From NCBI RefSeq assembly GCF_000281085.1, contig NZ_AJWM01000041.1, forward strand, positions 118,499 through 182,498: a stretch of 64,000 nucleotides of DNA, read 5' to 3'. This stretch comes from Catenovulum agarivorans YM01 (GTDB lineage: Bacteria; Pseudomonadota; Gammaproteobacteria; Enterobacterales; Alteromonadaceae). Position numbers and translations under genes: made by a program. Below, one piece after another: positions 44,174-52,110 of the stretch (position 1 is its first letter; each line of letters starts with the position of its first letter). The notes beneath the pieces were generated by a model, which saw nothing but the letters and a program-made list of their open reading frames with translations, was not told the origin of the DNA and searched no databases.

Positions 44174-46348
44174 ATGAAAAAATTATTTTTTGTTGGATGG
44201 TTTTGCATAACAATGTTGTTTAGTGCTTTTGCCAGTGCTTCAAGTATTGTCACTGGTGAAGATGGTTATCGGTTGTGGCTTAAATACGACCAGATTCAAA
44301 ATAAAGGTATATTGCCAGAATACAACAAACTACTGGCGCAATGGCATGTTGCTGGAAATTCAAAAACTAGCCAGCTAATTCGTGACGAATTGGACTACGC
44401 ATTAACGGGTATGTTACCAAGCGCTAGTCAAACAGATATGTCTACGGCAAACTTGATCGTCGCAACAGCCAAGGTTGCTCAGCAGTTTTCTGCTGACGTG
44501 GCGCAGCAACTTAAATCTGTTGGCGACGAAGGTTATGTCATTCAACAATTTGCATATCAAAACCGACCTGTTGTTTTGGTCGCGGCAAATACGGATATTG
44601 GTGCGCTGTATGGCACATTTAATTTACTTAGATTAGTGCAAACAGAACGCAATTTAATTCATGTGAAAATTGCTTCAGCTCCAAAAACAAAAGTTAGGGT
44701 ATTAAATCATTGGGACAATCCAGATAGACATGTTGAGCGTGGTTATGCTGGCGAATCAATTTGGGATTGGCACAAACTTCCAGAATACAAATATCAAAAA
44801 TACGTAGATTATGCGCGCGCTAACGCTTCGGTTGGCATTAATGGCACTGTTTTAAACAACGTCAATGCTGATCCTATTATGCTTACTCCAGCATATCTTG
44901 AAAAAGTTAAAGCGCTGGCAGATTTGTTTAGACCATATGGTTTAAAGGTTTATCTATCAATTAAATTTAACTCACCCAGCTCTTTGGGTGGTTTAAAAAA
45001 TTCCGACCCACTTAACCCAGATGTACGAAAGTGGTGGGAGAATAAAGCAGCTGAAATATATCAATTAATTCCTGATTTTGGTGGTTTCTTAGTTAAAGCC
45101 AATTCAGAAGGGCAACCTGGTCCTGGCGATTATGGTCGTTCACATGCGCAAGGCGCTAATATGCTGGCTGATGCTTTAAAACCGCATGGTGGCATAGTTA
45201 TGTGGCGAGCTTTTGTTTATGCCAACGAAAAGAATGAAGAGCGCTCGAAACAAGCCTATTCCGAGTTTAAGCCTTTAGACGGAAAGTTTCGCGATAATGT
45301 AATGGTGCAAGTAAAAAATGGCCCGATAGATTTTCAGCCTCGTGAGCCGATTAGTCCTTTATTTGGTGCAACCAAACAGACACCTATGATGATGGAATTT
45401 CAGATCACCATGGAGTACTTAGGTTTTAGCACGCATTTTGTTTATTTAGGCCCTATGTATGAAGAAGTACTTAAAACCGATACTTTCGCCAAAGGACCTG
45501 GCTCAACGGTTGGTAAAGTTGTTGCGGGTCAAGTACATAAGTATCCGTTAACCGGTATGGCCGGTGTGTCAAATATAGGCTCTGATCGCAATTGGACTGG
45601 ACACATTATTTTACAATCTAATTGGTATGTATTTGGGCGTATGGCTTGGGACTACCAATTGACCGCTGCAGAAGTTGCTGAAGAATGGACACGTATGACT
45701 TTAAGCAACGACACTAAAGTTGTTGAAAAAGTAACGGATATGATGATGTTGTCACATGAAGCAACGGTTAATTATATGACGCCTCTAGGTTTGCATCATA
45801 TTATGGGGACTGGACATCATTACGGACCAGGTCCTTGGGTTGATAATTTAGGTCGTGCCGACTGGAATCCTGTTTATTATCACAGAGCAACTAACAAGGG
45901 TATAGGTTTTAATCGCTCACCATCGGGTGTGAATGCGGTAGAGCAATATTTTTCACCATTGAAAGAGCAATTGTCAGATCCGAAAACAACACCTGAAAAA
46001 TATTTGTTGTGGTTCCATCACTTACCTTGGGATTATACCTTGCCGTCAACTGGACGAGCTTTGTGGGATGAAATTGTTCACAGGTATTATCTAGGTGTGG
46101 AGCAAGTTGAGCAGATAAATACAGAATGGAACAAGTTACAAGGACTGATTGATCCACTGCAATTTAAGCAAGTACAAATGGCAAATGTGATTCATTTAAA
46201 CGAAGCAATTTGGTGGAGAAATGCGTGTGTATTGTATTTCCAAAGCTTTTCGCAGCGCCCGATTCCAGCTGGCTTGGAAAAACCTCAGGGTACTTTGCAG
46301 CAATATAAAGCGCTAGAGTTTCCGTTTGCTCCAGGACAAGGAGAGTAA
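44174..46348 (+). CDS. aguA: GH67 alpha-glucuronidase
   Basis: 724 residues with a signal peptide (cleaved near SASAS). Known family role: removal of (4-O-methyl-)glucuronic acid from the non-reducing end of short xylo-oligosaccharides. Catalytic candidates are visible: Glu312 (VKANSEGQPGP, acid), Asp386 (GPIDFQPREP) and Glu414 (ITMEYLG). Other family blocks: RVLNHWDNPDRHVERGYAG near residue 180 and PLGLHHIMGTGHHYGPGPW near 540. Second gene of an operon with GH2. It is the strongest evidence that this locus serves glucuronoxylan; the released uronate links it to the TRAP transporter and mannonate dehydratase. Confidence 0.95.
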   Translation: MKKLFFVGWFCITMLFSAFASASSIVTGEDGYRLWLKYDQIQNKGILPEYNKLLAQWHVAGNSKTSQLIRDELDYALTGMLPSASQTDMSTANLIVATAKVAQQFSADVAQQLKSVGDEGYVIQQFAYQNRPVVLVAANTDIGALYGTFNLLRLVQTERNLIHVKIASAPKTKVRVLNHWDNPDRHVERGYAGESIWDWHKLPEYKYQKYVDYARANASVGINGTVLNNVNADPIMLTPAYLEKVKALADLFRPYGLKVYLSIKFNSPSSLGGLKNSDPLNPDVRKWWENKAAEIYQLIPDFGGFLVKANSEGQPGPGDYGRSHAQGANMLADALKPHGGIVMWRAFVYANEKNEERSKQAYSEFKPLDGKFRDNVMVQVKNGPIDFQPREPISPLFGATKQTPMMMEFQITMEYLGFSTHFVYLGPMYEEVLKTDTFAKGPGSTVGKVVAGQVHKYPLTGMAGVSNIGSDRNWTGHIILQSNWYVFGRMAWDYQLTAAEVAEEWTRMTLSNDTKVVEKVTDMMMLSHEATVNYMTPLGLHHIMGTGHHYGPGPWVDNLGRADWNPVYYHRATNKGIGFNRSPSGVNAVEQYFSPLKEQLSDPKTTPEKYLLWFHHLPWDYTLPSTGRALWDEIVHRYYLGVEQVEQINTEWNKLQGLIDPLQFKQVQMANVIHLNEAIWWRNACVLYFQSFSQRPIPAGLEKPQGTLQQYKALEFPFAPGQGE

Positions 46349-46394
46349 CTTAGATTTTTGTTAGTGCGACCGTGTAGTGCTTCCGAGCACCTTT

Positions 46395-46430
46395 GAGCCA
46401 GCTCAGGCCTGTCTGGCTGGCTCTTTTTTT
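46395..46430 (+). terminator. Terminator after GH67
   Basis: GAGCCAGC pairs with GCTGGCTC around a 13-base loop and is followed by seven T residues. Confidence 0.88.
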
Positions 46431-46447
46431 AACACTAACCTGAACAA

Positions 46448-46468
46448 ATAGGCTCAGATTGAGCCTAT
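46448..46468 (-). terminator. Hairpin after the bifunctional mannanase gene
   Basis: ATAGGCTCA/TGAGCCTAT, nine base pairs with a three-base loop, 13 bases past the minus-strand stop. T-tract is weak. Confidence 0.6.
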
Positions 46469-46480
46469 CATTCGGTACAA

Positions 46481-49400
46481 CTACTGATTATTCAAGCCAT
46501 CATATTTGGTTGAATATTCTTTGATGATTTCACACACAGGTTCGTGCAAGTCTAGGTGAATTGTATCACCTTCAACATTGCTGCCCGGTGCGCCAAGTGT
46601 AGTGATGGAAAACTCTGCAGAGTTAATGGTGCAGTAGTATTGGAATCCATCGTTATTGGCTGACCAACCGCCTGAGTATTCACCGTAAGGGCCAGAACAC
46701 CATTGGCATGAACCAACATTACCGTTACCCCATTCAAGGCCAGATAACTGCCAACCCAACATGCCACCAAGAGAATCTTTTAATTCAAATGCTTTGCCAT
46801 ACCAAGTTGCGAATAACTCTGCACGTTTAGCTAAACCTTGTTCAATGGTGCCAGTTTCCGAACCTTTAGGGTTACTTGCTTGGCGAATTTTATTTGCTGG
46901 CCAGCTAAACTCACCAATATAAGCTGGTTTGCTTAGTTCGCTGGCAAGTTGCGCAAGTTTGTCGAAGTTTCCTAAAGTTTCTTCGTCGGACATGCTCCAC
47001 CAAGTTGGGTATAAATGAGCGCTAATGGCATCTATATCTGGGTTGCTGTTTAAGGTTTTTAAGTTGGCATAAGTGTCTGCTGTATCAGCAAAACCAAATG
47101 ATGACTCCATACCAATTGACACCAATTGTTTTGGTGCAACTTGGCTGATATGCGCAGCAATATCGTCAACCCAAGCTTTAAAGCCATCGAAGTCGCTACC
47201 AATACGTGGCTCGTTAGCCAACTCCCACATCATAATGGTTGGGTCTTCGTTGTATTTAACCCCAGTTATTTGATTAGTATGGTTAACTAGGTTAGTGATA
47301 AAGGTTTTAAACTGCTCACGACCTGCGACATCTGCATAACCACCATAGCTGCTAATGTTACCGAAGAAGTTCCAGTGATCAGCAAGTGATAAAACTAATT
47401 TGATACCACGCTCTTCTGCCAATGCGACATAGTTGTCGAATAACTCGAAGCTACGGTCAACTATAGCTTGTTGTTCAGCTGTGCGTTGTGCTGGATCCAT
47501 GCTTAATAAGAAGTTGTCGCCAACTTTCATATTAATACACACGCCATCATGGGTTTTGCCATCGTTACAGAACATCCAAGTACGGACAACGTCTAAACCT
47601 AAATGCGCTGCACGGTCGAAAAAGTCTTTCGCCATAGCTTCAGGTTTGTACATTAAGTAGTATTGGTTTGAACCATTAAAGTAGAATGGTTTGTTGCCTA
47701 ATACAAATTGAGAGCCTGCGGTTTCAACAAATTGTGGACCCGTGGTTTCACCAACAGTTACCCGTACGTTTTGGCGAATGCTAGTGCCGGTTAAACTTAG
47801 GTTAAGTCGATAAACACCATCACCTTGGTTAGCAATGATTAATGGGCTTTCACCTGTATAAGTAACAGCATCAGCTCCATTAAGTGAGTAGGTTAAATCT
47901 GAAGTACCAAATTTACTAAAATCGACTACCACATCAGAGCCTGTTGCTAATTGTGATAGGTTGGCAGGGCTGTTAATTTGCAAGCCGCCAAGTAGGTCAA
48001 TTTGTAAACTGTGTACTGCCATATAACCCCAGTCATTGCCCTGTGTAAGAATACCAGCTTGGTGAGTGCCAGCATCTAACTGCACAACTTGGCTAATGCT
48101 TGTTGGGGTTTCTGAATCGAGCGTCTGTGAAGTGCTGCTTCCACCCATAACCACAGTATTTTGTTTAGAGCCATCTGGTGTACTGTATGTAATGGTAATG
48201 CGGTATTCGCCCGGCACTTGTACATCAAAGTTCCATAATACTTCAGAGCCAACTTCGGTTAGGTAAGCTGAATCCGTGCGTAGTTCAACACCTTCAGTAG
48301 TTGTTGCTTGTTCAAAACCATAAGTTTGAGATTGAACTGGCTCTACCACAATTGGTGGATCTGTCGGCTCATAACCCTCGCCATACAAGTCACCCATAGT
48401 ATTACCGAAAATACTGATTGAGCTGTTGTAGAAATTGATAAAGTCATTTGCTTCCACTGAACCATCATTTTCAAACGGCACCACATATTGGTCGTCACGG
48501 TTAATTGGGTTGCGCCATACAAGTAGATATGAAATACCTAAAGTTTCAGGGTAGTTTTCAAATACTGGCATTAAATGGTCAGTAAACCATTCAGGTTGAT
48601 CTTTTAATCGACCTGTTTCAGATAACGCGGCTGGTTTGCCTTCTTGTTTAGCAAATGCCACTATGTCACGCAAAGTTTGTGCAAAACGTTCTGAATCGCC
48701 ACCTGCACTATAAGGTTGCTCTAATTGCCAGTAGTTATCTTGTGCGATAATGTCAACGTAATCGCTACCTGGATACATAGGTTTGTAGTGATTTTCAACT
48801 CCCATGCCATCCCAGTTCCATAACCAGTCTGAGCAAAATGCGTAGATCAGGTTATTTACTTCCATCTCGTCACGCAAATAAGTCACAGTGAATTGGAACA
48901 ATTGTTTAAACGCATCTAAAGTCGCTTGGTCTGCGTTGCCTGGTTCACCATTTGGTGCACCGTATGCGCCAATACCCCACCAGAAGAAATTACCACTGCC
49001 TTCATGCCAAGGGCGGAAAATCACTGGAATCGTCGTGCCATCAGCTGCTTTTAAGTTTTTAAAGTAGTCGCCAATTAAGGTTAAACGTTGTTTAAATACT
49101 TCATGTAATGAACCGCCTGGCAATACATCGTATAAAGTTGTACCTGATGTATCCCAACTTGTCCCAGCAACACTACCAGGACTTTTTAAGTGTTCAGTTG
49201 CAAAGTTTGGTGCATGCCAGCTTACTGTTACTATGCCACCGCGCTCGTATGCTTCAATCATATTGCGGCGGTAAGTGCCCCAAGGTACACCGTCTATATT
49301 GGTATCTGTACCTATGCCATCAATATCAAAACCATAAACCGCTGGCATTGTGCCGGTTACATCTTCAACGTCTGATGCGATAGGGCGGTGAACAACTAGT

Positions 49401-50467
49401 GGATCATCATGTAACCAAGATGACCATTTTGTGCCATTTTCATCACGGCCATATGAAGTGGTATCTTGTTGACCGAATAGGAATCTATCGTCAGGGATAT
49501 TTAACAAGCTAGTGTATAAAGCTTTAGTTTCAGCTGTTGCATTGGCTGTAACTAAGTCGCCTTGTTCAACTTGGGCTGGTGGGTTGTCTGGTTCTTCAAC
49601 AGTATCTGTTTGGCTAAAACTAGTTGAGAGAATTTCGATAAAACCCCAGTTGCCATTGCCACCATCTACACCAATAGTATGCAAACCCGCAGTTAGGGTA
49701 ACTGCACCGAATAAAATATTGTCGCTGCTGCTTGAGCTAGTGGTAATATTGCTTGATTGGCCGTCAACATAAATAGTATTCGACTTTTGTCCGTGAGGGG
49801 AGGCGATATTAAAAAATACTTCTCCATGCACTTCGGCTGATACATTTACTTGCCATTCAATGCGGCCATTATTCAGTTGGCCAACACCGTTAACAAGCTC
49901 TGCGCCGTTTGTATAGTTTGCGTCTGCTGGGTCTAACACTAGGTCGCTACTGGTATTTGTGTACTCAATTACGACACCTTGCTGTGGCGGCGCTTGGTCA
50001 ACAATACAGCTTTGGTTGTTTTCCCAGCCCCAGCCATCGCCATCTGGATCTGAATCTGCAGATGCACAAGTTGGATGTTCAGTTTCTTCTTCTGGTTGTT
50101 CAACAACAATACAGCTCTGGTTGTTTTCCCAGCCCCAGCCATCACCGTCTGGATCTGAATCCGCCGAGCTACATTCAGGTGCTGGGCTAGGGGTTGGCGT
50201 TGGCGTGGGAGTTGGCGTTGGTGTGGCTGTGCTATCACAATCCGCGATAAACTCCCAAGGTCCCCATTGTTCGTTTTTGTCTGGTGCTTGCCCTTGGATC
50301 CACCACTTAGCTTTAAACTCTGAATTTTGGTAGACGATCAATTCGCCACCTTGGTATTGAGTTTCAGCTGAATAGCTAGGTGATTCACAAGCTGCTAGCG
50401 CATTTGTGCCGTAAGCACTTAGCGCAGCTAGGCAGCTAATCACTAGTTTTTGCCTTTTAAATTTCAT
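46481..50467 (-). CDS. Bifunctional secreted mannanase: CBM5/12-CBM10-CBM10-CBM-GH26-CBM-Ig-GH5
   Basis: 1328 residues. Order: signal peptide (1-26); CBM5/12-like module (27-76, KWWIQGQAPDKNEQWGPWEF); TP-rich linker; two CBM10 (about 98-121 and 132-155, both with DPDGDGWGWENNQSC); a carbohydrate-binding beta-sandwich (164-285); GH26 (about 315-690) with Glu489 (FRPWHEG) and Glu617 (LSETGR); a second similar beta-sandwich (716-823); Ig-like region (825-905); GH5 (911-1325) with Glu1086 (WELANEP) and Glu1186 (YIGEFSW). All four catalytic glutamates are present, so both domains should work. CBM10 and CBM5/12 modules suggest binding to crystalline polysaccharide in a cell wall. It follows the GH5_8 gene on the same strand, 147 bases away; no ACCGGT site lies directly upstream, so it may depend on that gene's operator. 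Confidence 0.92.
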   Translation of the reverse strand: MKFKRQKLVISCLAALSAYGTNALAACESPSYSAETQYQGGELIVYQNSEFKAKWWIQGQAPDKNEQWGPWEFIADCDSTATPTPTPTPTPTPSPAPECSSADSDPDGDGWGWENNQSCIVVEQPEEETEHPTCASADSDPDGDGWGWENNQSCIVDQAPPQQGVVIEYTNTSSDLVLDPADANYTNGAELVNGVGQLNNGRIEWQVNVSAEVHGEVFFNIASPHGQKSNTIYVDGQSSNITTSSSSSDNILFGAVTLTAGLHTIGVDGGNGNWGFIEILSTSFSQTDTVEEPDNPPAQVEQGDLVTANATAETKALYTSLLNIPDDRFLFGQQDTTSYGRDENGTKWSSWLHDDPLVVHRPIASDVEDVTGTMPAVYGFDIDGIGTDTNIDGVPWGTYRRNMIEAYERGGIVTVSWHAPNFATEHLKSPGSVAGTSWDTSGTTLYDVLPGGSLHEVFKQRLTLIGDYFKNLKAADGTTIPVIFRPWHEGSGNFFWWGIGAYGAPNGEPGNADQATLDAFKQLFQFTVTYLRDEMEVNNLIYAFCSDWLWNWDGMGVENHYKPMYPGSDYVDIIAQDNYWQLEQPYSAGGDSERFAQTLRDIVAFAKQEGKPAALSETGRLKDQPEWFTDHLMPVFENYPETLGISYLLVWRNPINRDDQYVVPFENDGSVEANDFINFYNSSISIFGNTMGDLYGEGYEPTDPPIVVEPVQSQTYGFEQATTTEGVELRTDSAYLTEVGSEVLWNFDVQVPGEYRITITYSTPDGSKQNTVVMGGSSTSQTLDSETPTSISQVVQLDAGTHQAGILTQGNDWGYMAVHSLQIDLLGGLQINSPANLSQLATGSDVVVDFSKFGTSDLTYSLNGADAVTYTGESPLIIANQGDGVYRLNLSLTGTSIRQNVRVTVGETTGPQFVETAGSQFVLGNKPFYFNGSNQYYLMYKPEAMAKDFFDRAAHLGLDVVRTWMFCNDGKTHDGVCINMKVGDNFLLSMDPAQRTAEQQAIVDRSFELFDNYVALAEERGIKLVLSLADHWNFFGNISSYGGYADVAGREQFKTFITNLVNHTNQITGVKYNEDPTIMMWELANEPRIGSDFDGFKAWVDDIAAHISQVAPKQLVSIGMESSFGFADTADTYANLKTLNSNPDIDAISAHLYPTWWSMSDEETLGNFDKLAQLASELSKPAYIGEFSWPANKIRQASNPKGSETGTIEQGLAKRAELFATWYGKAFELKDSLGGMLGWQLSGLEWGNGNVGSCQWCSGPYGEYSGGWSANNDGFQYYCTINSAEFSITTLGAPGSNVEGDTIHLDLHEPVCEIIKEYSTKYDGLNNQ
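49999..50190 (-). repeat. Two CBM10-coding repeats and a TP linker in the bifunctional mannanase gene
   Basis: Near-identical ~60-base units beginning near 50006 and 50107 encode the two CBM10 modules. The adjacent 50190-50225 tract is a GTTGGC-type hexamer repeat coding for Thr-Pro linker residues. Close relatives of the CBM10 unit occur in the neighbouring gene at ~50650 and ~50772. Confidence 0.85.
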
Positions 50468-50571
50468 TATTAGATTTCTCCATTTTTTGTGTTGTGTGCC
50501 TTATTAGGCGTAATTTAGGCGCAACAATCTCTGCACAGTTAAATGCATAAAATTGAATTGCCTAGATTAAA

Positions 50572-50595
50572 TGGGCTCGAGATGAGCCCAAAAAG
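50572..50595 (-). terminator. Hairpin between the two mannanase genes
   Basis: TGGGCTC pairs with GAGCCCA around a short loop, about 20 bases past the minus-strand stop of the GH5_8 gene, with a weak T tract after it. It may lower but not abolish read-through into the bifunctional mannanase gene. Confidence 0.6.
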
Positions 50596-50614
50596 TGTGT
50601 GATTTCGTTAGATA

Positions 50615-51832
50615 TTAGCTGTCAGCAGATGAACCGCGAACGACGCAAGATGAGCTGTTTTCCCAACCCCAGCCGTCACCGTCTGGATCAACAGAGCTAG
50701 AGCTGCAATATGGGTAGCCATTGTTGGCGTGTGTGGCTTGATTATTTGAAGAAGATGTATCAACTATGCAGCTTTGGTTATTTTCCCAACCCCAGCCATC
50801 GCCGTCAGGATCTGCTGCCGATGAAGAACAAGTTGGGTAACCACCATTTCCGCCACCTGTAGAACCTGTATAAATTGACGCTAGTGTACTTGTGCTACTA
50901 ATGCCATTGCTACCGTGAATTAAAGTATTACCCCAGCTAGATAAACTAGAGTTATTCCAGTTGTTAACTATATCTAAGTCAGCTGTTGAAGCGTCGTTAC
51001 CTGACCACGACCAACCTAAATAGCCCATTTGATATGCTTGTGCGCGTTCCATAATGGCTGCTTCATCTACATTTGAGCCTTTATGAGTTGAAGCAAATTC
51101 GCCTATAACTAAGGGTAAATTGGCGCTGTCAAAAGCGGCCATATAATTGTTTACAGCGCTGTACGAGCCATATACTTCGTACATATGTACACTAAAAACG
51201 ATATTTTGTTGTGGATCGGCATTAAACACGCTTGATGCATTGTCACGCATAATATTTTGCCAATCTTGACCCCAGTTTGGCGCGTCAACCATAAGCGTGT
51301 GGGTAAAACCTGCATTGCGTAAGCGGCTAATGGCAGTGTTGTGCTCGTTAACCCACTGCGACGCGCTAACATTGTTGCCAAATGGTTCATTGCCAATATT
51401 GATGATCACATAGTCTTCTTGACCGATTAGCTGATCTTTGATGGCAATCCAATAATCTACAGCGCTTGCAAGTGTACTAGCGGCACTGTCTTCACCATAA
51501 CCTGTGGTGTCGTGTACTTCTAACACAGCGATAAGATTGTTGTCTTTAGCTTGTTGAATAATGTTGGCTACTTCGCTTGCAGAGTTATACGTCCATCTGT
51601 GCCCATTACTTAAAACCACTCTAACTGTGTTGGCGTTATACGAAGCTATTCCTTGCAACGAATTGGTTAATTGGCTTTTGTACCAAGTGTGCGCGTGGTT
51701 AACGCCGCGCATTACAAATTGACTGCCATTGCCTTCGTACAAGTTACCGTTTTGTACATAAAAACCAGCAAGTGCTTGTGACGCTGAAGTTAATCCTAGT
51801 GCTATCGCCAAACCTAAAGCTTTAACTTTCAT
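50615..51832 (-). CDS. Secreted GH5 (subfamily 8-like) beta-mannanase with two C-terminal CBM10
   Basis: 405 residues. Signal peptide cleaved near SQALAG; compact GH5 barrel (~22-315) opening GFYVQNGNLYEGNGSQFVMR with acid/base Glu149 (INIGNEPFG) and nucleophile Glu245 (VIGEFAS). The short barrel and these blocks are typical of bacterial GH5_8 mannanases. A Gly/Ser linker and two CBM10 modules (about 335-358 and 376-400, each DPDGDGWGWEN) end the chain. AGGGGA ribosome-binding site six bases before the ATG. An ACCGGT operator lies ~53 bases upstream. Extracellular endo-mannanase targeted to plant- or algal-wall material. Confidence 0.92.
   Translation of the reverse strand: MKVKALGLAIALGLTSASQALAGFYVQNGNLYEGNGSQFVMRGVNHAHTWYKSQLTNSLQGIASYNANTVRVVLSNGHRWTYNSASEVANIIQQAKDNNLIAVLEVHDTTGYGEDSAASTLASAVDYWIAIKDQLIGQEDYVIINIGNEPFGNNVSASQWVNEHNTAISRLRNAGFTHTLMVDAPNWGQDWQNIMRDNASSVFNADPQQNIVFSVHMYEVYGSYSAVNNYMAAFDSANLPLVIGEFASTHKGSNVDEAAIMERAQAYQMGYLGWSWSGNDASTADLDIVNNWNNSSLSSWGNTLIHGSNGISSTSTLASIYTGSTGGGNGGYPTCSSSAADPDGDGWGWENNQSCIVDTSSSNNQATHANNGYPYCSSSSVDPDGDGWGWENSSSCVVRGSSADS
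50640..50840 (-). repeat. Two CBM10-coding repeats in the GH5_8 gene
   Basis: Two units near 50650-50710 and 50772-50835 match each other and the two units in the next gene over most of ~60 bases, the core being the DGDGWGWEN codons. Confidence 0.8.
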
Positions 51833-51884
51833 TTTAATCCCCTAATTGTTAAATGTGAGTGTGTAGGTGTTAATGCTTATTTAA

Positions 51885-51898
51885 TGTAACCGGTATAT
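51885..51898. promoter_or_regulatory. LacI-type operator for the GH5_8 mannanase
   Basis: TGTAACCGGTATAT, with a perfect left half-site and core, lies 53 bases upstream of the minus-strand mannanase start. It is the only such site before the two large mannanase genes. Confidence 0.72.
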
Positions 51899-52075
51899 TT
51901 TTAAAGATCAAAATGTAAATTCATTGTAACTAAATTTACATTTTTGTTTTGTTTTATGACTGGCGTTTTTTAGTTAATTATAGATAAAACAGTGGCTTGA
52001 ATGGTTGTGCATGCTAAGTCAAAGGATAGGTTTTTAGTGTAACTTGTTTGCAATTTATCCTTGAGTATATAAATT

Positions 52076-52098
52076 GGCCTGCAAAATGTAACAGGCCA
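52076..52098 (-). terminator. Hairpin after the sulfatase gene
   Basis: GGCCTG pairs with CAGGCC around a ten-base loop, 14 bases beyond the minus-strand sulfatase stop, with AT-rich sequence after it. Confidence 0.6.
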
Positions 52099-52110
52099 TA
52101 AAGAGATAAA

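Noticed and set aside
49340..49360. GCCGGTTACA inside the bifunctional mannanase gene
   Set aside because: Coding sequence for the V-T-G-T segment of GH26; lacks the left half-site.
50163..50230. Short tandem repeats that might be taken for a CRISPR or minisatellite
   Set aside because: In frame they code for a Thr-Pro linker; there are no spacers. The same holds for 62510-62540 and 62971-63020.
49959..50333. Long plus-strand open frames opposite the mannanase gene
   Set aside because: They are antisense shadows of the CBM10 repeats and TP linker; no ribosome-binding site or family similarity.
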